Positions 54,258-64,000 of a stretch of 64,000 nucleotides of DNA are shown piece after piece (the stretch's first letter is position 1; each line of letters starts with the position of its first letter). A model generated the notes under the pieces. It did no database searches. It was not told where the DNA came from and saw only the letters and a list, made by a program, of their open reading frames with translations. A program made the position numbers and the translations under genes. The stretch is from Brachycybe producta (Eukaryota > Arthropoda > Diplopoda > Playtdesmida > Andrognathidae): contig JAUPFP010000001.1 in assembly GCA_036925085.1 (NCBI GenBank), positions 17,627,342-17,691,341 on the forward strand, in the 5' to 3' direction.

Positions 54258-57200
54258 ATGCAATCTACGGAAAGTAATCCGAATCCAATGATAGTTTCAT
54301 TGGAAGGTACATTTTCATCGTTTTCGTTTCCAAACGCAGTTTTTCACGTGGCTCTCATTGAAAACCGCGGAATTTATTATAAGAAAGTTAAAAACCAGTC
54401 GTCCAACACACGCGAGTTGGTTGCAGAGTTTGCGGAACCGAACAAATATGATCTTTACGAATTCGTTGCAGTGAATGACATAATCGGTTGTCAATGTATG
54501 AGAGATCCGGTTCCATCTCAACAACAAGCGCCGGAATCGGATCCAGTGACCATTGGAGCGGAAGCGCCTGTGAGCGATACCGCTCAAAATGCTCCGATTT
54601 CTCGCGTCGCTTACTTCTGCATCTATTCGTATCCGCTACGTAAACAGTTGTTTGGGAAGAGTATGAAGCGCCAAAGGCTATCGATTACATTCACCGTCGA
54701 TTTTCACGATAATTTCAACGAGAATCTGCAGATTGCTTTGTTGTGGCGTGATACGATTCGATGTATGCTTCATGGCGGTGCTGTTCGTTGTTCAGTGCCG
54801 CCGATGACAACTTCGGACGGCGGAGAATCGTCGTCAAATGGAGCTATGCAAAGTATGAGGAGGCGAAAACTAAAATCAATGAATGTAAAAAAAATATATT
54901 GTCAGGGCGGCGTACTAATTGCACACGAAAAAAAAAAAAAAGAAGCGTAGCGCATTTCATGGTCTGCCTCCAGTCATGGTTGTTACCTGTTGCGAAGACA
55001 GGTAATTAGAAAAAGGGATGAACAGAAGTTGGCTCCGCCCTTTTTATGACGAACGGCAACATCTAATTGGTTGGTGATGTAGTCTGACGTCACATGCTTC
55101 CAGTCGAACCACACAACAAACCAATTAGAAGTTGTCGTTCGTCATAAAAAGGGCGGAGCCAACTTCTATTCATCCCGTTTTCTAATTGCCTGTGTGTTGC
55201 GAAATGTTGCAGTGGCGTATCAGTGGATTCGTGCCACAGTCCACAAGTTCAAAAGTCCCAAAATTAATTCGACAATTTCCGCAAAGAGCGCTAGCATCGT
55301 TTTTCTATTGAGCCCATAGACCCAATGTTAAAGAAACAGCAGCGATATGTTTATTTTTCATATTTAAAGTTGTCCAATATTAAGTTTTCAAAGTGCAATG
55401 TGCACCTTAAATGTATGCTCATCGAATGATAGAATGACAAAAAATTGCTAAGTTGGGTTATATTTTTAAAAACTTAATTAAAAATCTCACATTTCTAACT
55501 CTTATGTATAAACTCCATTCAGTATGCGCTCGTAAGCAAAAAAAACATCCATTAAAATGCTCGTAAAAATACGTAAAAAGTCAGCACACAAAAACTCAGC
55601 ACGTGCGCCAATGTGTTGGCTTCACTGTGGTTTAATTGTGGTTTTTTTAAATTATTTTTACATATTTTTACGAGCGTTTTAATAGATGTTTTTTTTTTGC
55701 TTCTGAGCACGTACTCAATGGAGTTTAATATAAGAGTCAGAAATTCGCGATTTTGAAATAATTTTGAAAAATAGAACCGCACTTACCAATTTTTTGTCAT
55801 TCTATCTCTCGATCAGCATATATTTAAGGTGCACATTGCACTTTGAAAACTTAACATTGGACAATTTTAAATAAGAAAAATAAACATATTGCCGTGGCGA
55901 CTGTTTGTATTTTAAGAAAGTAACATTTTTTCTTTAACATTGGGTCTATGGGCTCAATAGAAAAACGATGCTAGCGCTCTTTGCGGAGATTTTTCGAAGT
56001 AATTTTGTGATGTAGCCTCATAAGTAGGCCTACTGCCCAGCCCTTTAAATACATGACTATAGTCGAAAGACATTCAAATTCTCCTTTTAACATTTATTTT
56101 TCTTTTTTTTTTTAAACATTTTCTTTCCTTGTTTTGTTAAAACTCGTCGCACAAAAAAAGAAATTCCGTGCCAAGTCTGTTCTCATCAAAGAAAGTTGCT
56201 CGTATTCGTGAATCCTCGCAGTGGACCTGGAAAAGCGTTAAAGATCTTTCAAGAACGGGTCGTTCCCGTTCTGGCCGAAGCCGGCGTTGCTTTCGATTTG
56301 GTCGTTACGGGTTAGCTGTCTGCGGACTTTTAGAAACCAAAGTACGATCGAACGTCTCTCGATAATCTTTCTTTACGCAAAGACAAAGCCCAGAGCGCTC
56401 GGGAGCAGGTCCGAGAGGCAGACTTGAACCAATGGAGTGGAATCGTAATCGTGTCTGGCGATGGATTAGTTTACGAGGTTCGCTTATTAAGAAACTTTAG
56501 AAGCACCACGGACGTCAATGGGGCGTTATATGTTCTATTATAATTATGGGCCGATTTAACTAGCGGCCGATAAAAAATATCGGCCGTTATAGGGGCGCTG
56601 ACATCGTTAAAATTATCATCGTTTGCGAAAAAATGTTTTTTTTTTTTAAATATTTCTAACGACTTATAAAATATAAACGGAATCTCATGAATAAGAAAAT
56701 AAAATGAACCTACCTTCATAACTTGTTGAAATTCCTGTAAAACGACCACAAGAGGCGAAAATACCCGAACCATGTACACGACTTGCAAACATTTTCCCGT
56801 TGGATCGTTATCTTTTTTTTTTTTTTGACGGGCGACCCAACGGAGAAACTGATCTGCCAGAGAAGTGTAGTTGTAGGGCCACTGAGTCGGGTATTTAGTT
56901 TTGTGTGCGTTTAATTGGAATACAACAGATTATCAGCGTACGTTATTTTTATTTTCTTATTCATGACATACCATTTATTTTTAAATAAGACGTTAGAAAT
57001 ATTTTTAAAAGCTATTTTTCCCAAATGGTAATAGTGTTAACAATGCCCATAGTTATAGTTGCCCATATATCCCCCATTGACGTCCATGACGCTTCTAAAG
57101 TCTCTTAATTGAAAGAAACGGGGGGAAAATAACTAATATTAGCTTTTTTTTTTAGGTGATCAACGGTTTGATGGAGCGTTCCGATTGGTCTTCTGCAATT

Positions 57201-60200
57201 CAAGTTCCGATCGGAGTCATTCCTGGTGGAAGTGGAAACGGCTTGGCAAAAGCAATCAGTCACGCTTCAAAGTATGTCACAATTGTTTCAGAGTAATTAA
57301 GAAACTATTCGACTGTTTGATTGTCCCATTGCATTGTTGTGAATAAAAGTCACGACAAAACAAAATTAAATAAAACCAATTAAGTTATTAAAGAGGCTGG
57401 GCATTCCAGCGTTGATACTAGACTCACGTCAAGCAATGTTAAGTGAAATGTGATGTGTCCGAAACCATTGGGTGGTATTAATAAAGGTTGAGCATTTACG
57501 ATTAGTTACAAGCATACTCAACAAAAAGCAGTATAAATTCTCAAGAAATGAGTATTTCATCGATTTTCGTACGAATAAAGTTGTCATAAATAAATGTTGT
57601 ATTTACTCTGGTGGCAAAGTAAGTTCTCGCTTAGGCCTCCTGTACCTATACAAGCTGGCGCATCTGACACTTTGATGCCAACAGCAGGTGCACATCCTTT
57701 TTAACATTAGATTTTTATCTGTTTTCTTCATAAACATTAAAGTTAGTTAAGAGGCTACATCACACAATTACTTCGAAAAAACTCCGTGAAGAGCGCTAGC
57801 ATCGTTTTTCTATTGAGCCCATAGACCCGATGTTAAAGAAAAAATGGTAATTTTTAAAATACACAGTCGCGGCAATATGTTTATTTTTCATGCTTAAAGT
57901 TGTCCAATTTTGATGGTTCAAAGTGCAATGTGCACTTTAAATATGTGTTCATCGAGCGATAGAATGACAAAAAAAAATTGATAAATGCGGTTTTATTTTT
58001 TAAAAAAACTATTTCAAAATCGCGAATTTTTAACTTTTATGTTAAGAGGCTATATACATCGTTTAGTTCAAAATTTCTCCGAATGTAGGCGCTGCGATCG
58101 TTGTTGATTGAAAAACGGTTTTGTAACGTTTTTTCTCCCGGTTCGAAGTCACATAATAATTAATTGAAAAATAATTTCGCGTGCAAACCTTCTAAAAAGA
58201 AAACATTGTGAAGCCAGTAGATTAATGCACGTAATAATTATTTTGTTATTGTTCTGAGTTGTTTTTAACGGGAGTTCTTCAAATGTTTGGGTGACGGTTT
58301 TTTGCTCCTATGGGACTTAACATGGAGTTAAAAAAACGTAAGATTTTAAATGTTATTTAAAAATAGAAAGCCCTTTTAAAATTTAGAAAAAGGAATAATC
58401 CTGAAGGCAATAAACACATGTTAAAAATTATGTTTAGGTATTTTTATGAGCAATTTTACTGGATGTTTTTTTCCTTATGAGCGCATACTCAATGGAGTTT
58501 AACGTAAAGAGTTAACAATTTGCGATTTTGAAATATTTTTTAAAAATAAAAAAACACCATTTTTTTGTCATTTTGTCACTAGCTCAGCATATATATACTT
58601 AAGGTGCACATTGCACTTTGAACCAACAAAATGGGACAACTTTAAATATGAATAATAAACATATTGTGTATTTTACAAAGTAACGTTTTTTCTTTAACAA
58701 TCGGGTCTATGGGCTCAATATAAACACGATGCTAGCACTCTTTGCGGAGATTTGTTTCCACTCAGGCTCATGATTCTGTATACATAAGTCTGCAACCAGG
58801 AACGTACTGGAATGGGCGGCAAATGCCCTTTGCACCGGTGGGCAAAACATTCACTTTTATAAACTGCCAAGTGGCAAACGTAAAATGCGTTTTGTTAACA
58901 TGATAATAAATTATATTTGTAGAAAATGCGAACTATATTACTTAAAAAATGAATGGATAAACAAGCTGGTAGGAAGGAGCCTCTCGAAATTATGATGGTG
59001 GCTGCGCATTCATGAAACTGCGAGGCCGCCATTTCCATAAGCTGGAATGCCCGGGAAACCTGCCGAAACATTGTAACCCTTTGGAGCCTTTCAAAACTAT
59101 GACGCCCCCTAAGCATATTGAAACTGTCAACTCCTCGGGAACTTGTCAAAATTGGGTGGCCTTCGACAGCATCTCATAACTGAGTGTAAATTTATATTTA
59201 CCAAATGTTAGCGTCTGCTTAGATCTTAAACGTCTTTACATGTTTGGTGCTGTATTAAAAAAAAATGTTGCTAATTTTTAGTGGCTCGCTTCCCTTTATA
59301 GTATAAAAACCTAATATTGAGACTGGAAGAGGCGAAAGCACTAATGCCTGGTATTGCCGACCTAAGGTTTTGATTTTTTTGCCTGTACGTGCCTGTCTGC
59401 AACATTATCGTGACAAAAACTTAATTTATGGACACCAAAGTGTTCATGTAGTTTTTGTTGTCAAGGCTCAGTGAAAACACTGCTAAAGAAACTGCAGTCA
59501 TACCTCTCTTAAGTTGCTTAACGCTACGGATTCGTTCTAGAAAATGGTATCATTTCTCAAATTAACACTAACCGCATCATCATTGGAGTAAACTCGCTTC
59601 TGTGCAAAGCAGTCTAGTCTCGTCAACATATTTAAGAGGCTGCATCACAAAAGTACTTCGAAAAATCTCCGCAAAGAGCGCTAGCATTTTTTTTTTCTAT
59701 TGATCCCATACACCCAATGTTAAACAAAAAATGTTACATTTTTAAAATACAAAGTCGCGACAATATGTTTATTTTTAATATTTTAAGTTGTCCAATATTG
59801 AGTTTTCAAAGTGCAACGTGCACCTTAAATATATGCTGATCGAGTGATAGAATGACAAAAAATTGGTAAGTGTGGTTCTATTTTTAAAAACTATTACAAA
59901 ATCGCGAATTTCTAACTCTTCGCATTAAACTCCATCGCGTATGTGCTCGTAAGCAAAAAAGCATCCAACACACATTGGCGCATTGCTGATTTTTTTTTCT
60001 GGTTTTAAAAAATTCTTTTTCCCTATTTTTACGAGCATTTTAATGGATGTTTCTTTCTTATTTGGGCGTATTCAATGGAGATTAACATTAGAGTTCGAAA
60101 TTCGCGATTTTGAAATATTTTTTAAAAATACAAACGCAATTACCAATTTTTTGTCATTACATCACTCGATCAGGATATATTTAAGGTGCACACATTGTAC

Positions 60201-62051
60201 TTTGAAAACTTAATAAAGGACAACTTTAAATATGAAAAATAAACATATTGCTGCAGCGACTGTGTATTTTAAAAATTAACATTTTTTCTTTAACATTGGG
60301 TCTATGGGCTCAATAGGAAAACGATGCTAGTGTTCTTTGCGGAGATTTTTCGAAGTAATTTTGTGATGTAGCCTCTTAAAGCTTGGTATTGTTCTCATAG
60401 GTAATGTTAAGATAGGTATTTGAATTTGAAAAATTACTCTGCAAGCATCCAAGAAGGCCTTTGGCAGAGGGACAAATGTCCAATTGCAGCCTTGTCAAAA
60501 CCCAAAGATATAAACCCAATTAATTTTCGGGCCAGTTTGTGTGGATAGACTGGGTACGGATTCCCTTTTTGTTGTAACGGTCAAGAATTTACATCCCCCG
60601 GTCCATCACATACAGTAACTACATAAAGCATTTTTAATAGTTGCCTTTCTTGTTCTTTTTAAACCATAGAGAACCTCCAAAAACAAATGCAAAGCTTTTG
60701 GCTGCTTTTAACGTGGCTAAAGGAAAAGTGGCTCCGATGGACCTCGTTCGAGTCATCACCCCAAAGGCCGTACTCTATTCATTCCTTGCGATTGGATGGG
60801 GAATAATTGCTGATATCGACATTGAGAGTGAACGGTTAAGAGCTTTGGGTGGAACCAGATTCACGTTGTGGGCACTTGCAAGAATCTTTGGTTAGTTTTT
60901 AAAAAAAATAACTCCTTAAACTCTTTTTTCTTTCAGGAGCAAAATTAGAAGGAACATAAGAGTGTTTTTGACACCAAAGGGTAGCGCTATCACTTAATGG
61001 CCTTCCCATATTCACTTTTTACTGTAAATTCGAAAGTACACTGGAAAACGTTTCACACAAAAGAGAAGAAACTGGAATATTTTTTTTGTGATAAACGAAT
61101 TTCGTGTGTTAATTAAAAATTATTTATGCTATTTTAAGGGAGCGAAACGAAAATATATTTCGTGTTATCTATACTTGCTGTAGAAAAATGAATAATTGAC
61201 ACTACAAAAATGAAACAGTTTCAATTTTCATATTTTTATTGAAAAATTCAAAAACTTCAATTATGCAATTATTATTTGGATTAAAATGTAAATGTTTATT
61301 AAAGACGTAGATTTTTTTTCTCTTTAAAGATCTGAGACTATACAGAGGCCGGCTTTCGTATCTACCAGTTGAAAACTATAAGAAGACCACGACTACGAAG
61401 ATGTTAAACAGAGCTCAGAGTACCGAAACGGAAGCCGTACAAAAAGATCGAAAACCACGCTTACTGCCTTCGTTAAGTTGTCCGGCTAAAGTGACCGATA
61501 ACAATGAAGATGATGAAGATGACGGCGAAGACGCTGAATCGCTCGGTAAAAATCTAGAGCTAGCCTCTATTGAGGAAAGAGACGAAAACGGTTCCGAATT
61601 AACGCAGTATCGAAGCAGCAACGAATCTACGCAGGTAAGTAACGCCTGCGCGTTGTCAGTTAATAGCGAATCTCTACTTCCACCTTTGGAAGATGCAGTT
61701 CCAGAAAACTGGATACAAAGCGAAGACGATTACGTTCTTGTTTATGCTACGTTTCAAACGCACATAAGCAGCGATGCCTTTGTTTCTCCCGATGCAACAC
61801 TTGACGATGGAATCATCTGGTTGATAATATTACGCAAAGGAGTGACACGACCACAGCTACTCAGCTTTATGTTAGCGCTAGAAGCAGGGACCCACGTCAA
61901 TCTGCCGTTTCTCGAAATGATACCCGTTCGTGCTTTCCGTTTGGAGCCCCTTACCGAACCCGGGTATCTTACCGTCGATGGCGAAGTCGTCGATTATGGT
62001 CCGATTCAGGCCGAGGTCTTGAACGCTGTTGCTAGAATTATGACGCACTGA
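54258..62051 (+). CDS. SPHK: Sphingosine kinase, six exons
   Basis: Phosphorylates sphingosine to sphingosine-1-phosphate. Exons are 54258-54852, 56161-56310, 56383-56477, 57156-57271, 60670-60890 and 61330-62051. All phases agree and the product is 632 residues, close to the length of mammalian SPHK2. Exon 1 has the family N-terminal YFCIYSYPLR part. The catalytic core follows: NPRSGPGKAL (C1, nucleotide loop), SGDGLVYEVINGL (C2, catalytic Asp), GGSGNGLAKA (C3), ADIDIESERLRALGGTRFTL (C4) and VDGEVV (C5). An acidic insert (EDDEDDGEDAE) separates C4 and C5. Exon 1's donor at 54852 is the least certain. Introns 1, 3 and 4 hold MITEs; intron 2 is 72 bp. Confidence 0.92.
54997..55194. mobile_element. 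Palindromic MITE, copy B
   Basis: Second copy of the family at 4623-4826, with arms 'gttggctccgccctttttatgacga' type. It is flanked by a perfect 9-base repeat, tgttgcgaa (54988-54996, 55195-55203). It lies in sphingosine kinase intron 1. Confidence 0.8.
55258..56020. mobile_element. PAL1 palindromic MITE, copy 5
   Basis: Left tip worn (aaaattaattcgac), right tip intact (GATGTAGCCTC, then a decayed ATAAG). It lies in intron 1 of the sphingosine kinase gene, ending 140 bases before exon 2. Confidence 0.85.
56491..57104. mobile_element. PAL3 palindromic MITE, copy 2
   Basis: Second copy of the family at 10222-10771, flanked by TTAA (56487-56490 and 57105-57108), with tips GAAACTTTAGAAGC and its inverse. 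It fills most of intron 3 of the sphingosine kinase gene. Confidence 0.85.
57751..58754. mobile_element. PAL1 copy 6, split by PAL2
   Basis: The left arm runs 57751 to about 58042 after TTAA (57747-57750). A PAL2 insert follows at 58043-58425. The right arm resumes at about 58430 and runs to 58754, where the tip is worn. It lies in sphingosine kinase intron 4. Confidence 0.85.
58043..58425. mobile_element. PAL2 insert in PAL1
   Basis: Begins TTAA|GAGGCTATATAC and then 'agttcaaaatttctccgaatgtaggcgctg', matching 38629 onward. It sits exactly at a TTAA-like word of the PAL1 arm (atgttaa). Confidence 0.75.
58760..59630. other. Intron 4 sequence, no feature
   Basis: Sphingosine kinase intron 4 between two PAL1 copies. 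The translated frames here are not convincing. No repeat or element end is seen. Confidence 0.4.
59636..60375. mobile_element. PAL1 palindromic MITE, copy 7 (reference)
   Basis: The cleanest copy, with TTAA on both sides (59632-59635 and 60376-60379) and intact tips GAGGCTGCATCAC and GATGTAGCCTC, 740 bp. It lies in sphingosine kinase intron 4. Confidence 0.92.
60430..60510 (-). mobile_element. LINE 3' end fragment
   Basis: The 3' UTR signature of the CR1-type LINE in inverse orientation (attactctgcaagcat, aaggcctttggcagaggg). Only about 80 bases are left. Confidence 0.6.
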
Positions 62052-62280
62052 TTTCCGTAAATGCAGTTTACTTTCTGTGATAATCGCAGTTTTCTAAGGC
62101 TGATTTTGAAAGAAATTAGTTTTGGGGTTTGTTTTCTTTTCTTTCCATTTATTCTCTGGATATTGTAAATTGTAGCAGCTAAAGTGAAAAATGAATCATT
62201 CAACAGATTCAAGAGTCAATGTGTTTTTAAAAGTACCAATTCGGTAGTAGTAAATGTGTACAATTACTACTAGCGTTTTA

Positions 62281-63030
62281 GAGGCTACATCGCAAAATTA
62301 CTTCGAAAAATCTCCGCAAAGAGCGCTAGCATCGTTTTTCAATTGAGTCCATAGATCCAATGTTAAAGAAAAAATGTTAATTTTTAAAATACAGTCTTGA
62401 CAATATGTTTATTTTTCATATTTAAAGTTGTCCAATACAAAGTTTTCAAAGTTCAATGTGCACCTTAAATATATGCTGATCGAGTGATAGATTGACAAAA
62501 AATTGGTAAGTGCGGTTATATTTTTAAAAACTTTCAAAATCGCGAATTTCTAGCTTTTATGTTAAACTCCATTGAGGACGCGCACGTAAGCCAGAAACAT
62601 CCATTAAAATGCTCGTAAAAATACCTAAAAATAATTTTAAAAAAAACACAAACTACAGTGAAGCCAACACATTGGCGCACATGCAGATTTTTTTTCTGTT
62701 TTTTTTTTTAATTTTACGAGCATTTTAATTTTAATGGATGTTTTCTTCTTATTTGGGCGCGTACTCAAATTCACGATTTTGAAATAGTTTTTAAAAATAG
62801 AACTGCACTTACCAATTTTATGTCATTTTATCACTCGATCAGCATCTATTTAAGGTGCACATTGCACTTTGAATACGTAATATTGGAAAACTTTAAATAT
62901 GAAAAATAAACATATTGCCGCCACTGACTGTGTATTTTAAAAACTAACGTTTCTTCTTTAACATCGGGTCTATGGGCTCAATTGAAAAACGATGCTAGCG
63001 CTCTTTGCTGAGATTTTGCGATGTAGCCTC
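62281..63030. mobile_element. PAL1 palindromic MITE, copy 8
   Basis: Tips GAGGCTACATCGC and GATGTAGCCTC; TTAA on the right (63031-63034) and TTTA on the left (62277-62280). It is directly downstream of the sphingosine kinase gene. Confidence 0.9.
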
Positions 63031-63034
63031 TTAA

Positions 63035-63790
63035 GCTAATGTATAGAATGCATAAAATGAACAAACCAAATATACTAAGGTTACTAAAGCTGTATGCATA
63101 TTGGCTTGTCGCTAAAATTATTCCGAATCGGTTATTTTGCACATTGACTGGTATCTTGATTTTCTACTTTGGCGGTAACATTTACTCTATTGAGATTGTT
63201 GTAACTGATCAAAGGGTTTTATGGTTTTAAATATTACTAAGAAAATTTATTTTTATAATCTTACCTATTTGTAATCAAATGTACAATTATGCAGCTAAAT
63301 ACAGGTAATAAATTACTACTAATAATAAGGTATGAATTTAAGATGATTCAGTGTGTAGCGTGCTACAAGGATAAACGTCGGAATGTCAACGGTTCGGAAC
63401 CGGTAAAACCAGTTCGCCAATTACTGGAACTGATAGAACCGGTTTGCCAGTATAGTGCTGCTTCAAGACTATTGTCTTTCTGTCGTAGGCCATTTGAGCC
63501 GTTTGCAGAGTATTTATTCAAATTTAAAAAAAACGGCATCCCTAATAGCCGCAGCGGTAGAAAAGCCTAGTGTGATTCAGGCCTAAAATTATTTGAATTT
63601 GGATACTCCCATACCTAATTGCATTCTTGTCTTTTGTGGGATAATCATTCCCTACAAAATGTATTTCCTACAAAATGTATTTAATGGAAATAATGGCAAA
63701 TTATGAACTAGGGCCTACTTTGTTTTTCCACATAGAAAACCTTAGTTGGCTTTCGAACCTCATAAAATCAAGTTCTCACATAGCTTTGGA
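63035..63790. other. Intergenic, with GAACCGGT block
   Basis: No gene recognised. A block at about 63380-63460 repeats GAACCGGTAA/ACCAGTTCG-type words similar to 7690-7830. Confidence 0.35.
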
Positions 63791-64000
63791 CAGGGTGGCT
63801 GATTTTTTTAAAAAATCAAATAAATCGATTTTTTTTTTCGATTTTAATCAGATTTTTTTTATTTTTTTTTTTTTTCATTTATATAAAATATTAATTTTTT
63901 ATGACGATGTTTGCAAAAATTAGTAATAATAACATTGTTAATTGTTAAGTTGTTGCTAAAATAATTGCAAAATAATAAAAAAATGTTAAGAAACATTCAA
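63791..64000. mobile_element. hAT-like MITE, CAGGGT tips, cut by window
   Basis: Starts CAGGGTGGCTGATTTTTTT and shows the same subterminal AAATCGATTT and 'atgacgatgtttgc' words as 16155-17064. The element continues past the right edge. Confidence 0.65.

Noticed and set aside
1-64000. CRISPR arrays or bacterial-type operons
   Set aside because: Spliced genes, poly-A LINEs and MITEs show a eukaryotic genome; the tandem repeats here have no spacers of CRISPR type.

Overview
The window looks like an AT-rich, repeat-dense animal genome, most likely an invertebrate (arthropod-like, but the sequence alone does not settle the phylum). Four host loci are recognisable. They are the last two exons of a JmjC/cupin-like gene (6281-6583, +), the complete UBFD1 gene in six exons (9518-12384, -), a one-exon GCNA/SprT-type metalloprotease (18496-19425, +) and a complete sphingosine kinase gene in six exons (54258-62051, +). 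Host introns are either very short (72-78 bp) or swollen with transposons.

Everything else is mostly mobile DNA. From left to right: an LTR split by a nearly whole CR1-type LINE (1-4384); a long run of palindromic MITEs around the JmjC-like, UBFD1 and GCNA genes (4.6-22 kb); a LINE ORF1/endonuclease remnant and a cluster of perfect hairpins (22.3-23.4 kb); a second copy of the LTR (24.9-25.5 kb); a badly decayed Polinton/Maverick fossil (about 25.6-36.6 kb) with polymerase, dUTPase, protease, capsid, integrase and packaging-ATPase remnants, followed by a RING-finger ORF and a possible Bcl-2-like ORF (37.1-38.2 kb); an AT-rich repeat belt with Helitron-like elements, a second LINE, a clean solo LTR and a hAT element (38.6-46 kb); a stretch with little recognisable content (46.2-48.8 kb); Ty3/Gypsy integrase and LTR remnants (49.4-51.5 kb); an R2-like LINE tail (52.9-53.5 kb); then the sphingosine kinase gene and more palindromic MITEs to the end.

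The most notable signals are: (1) at least three long-palindrome families, all flanked by TTAA and sharing a short GAGGCT-like tip, one with eight copies here; (2) an inverted pair of hammerhead-ribozyme-like cores in a 360-bp palindromic element; (3) a dUTPase in a Polinton fossil and possible apoptosis-related ORFs at its edge; (4) a tRNA-headed SINE whose tail is a 58-bp hairpin; (5) a set of four consecutive perfect hairpins; (6) a minisatellite that reverses orientation half way along. All calls were made by eye on sequence and translated frames, without database searches.
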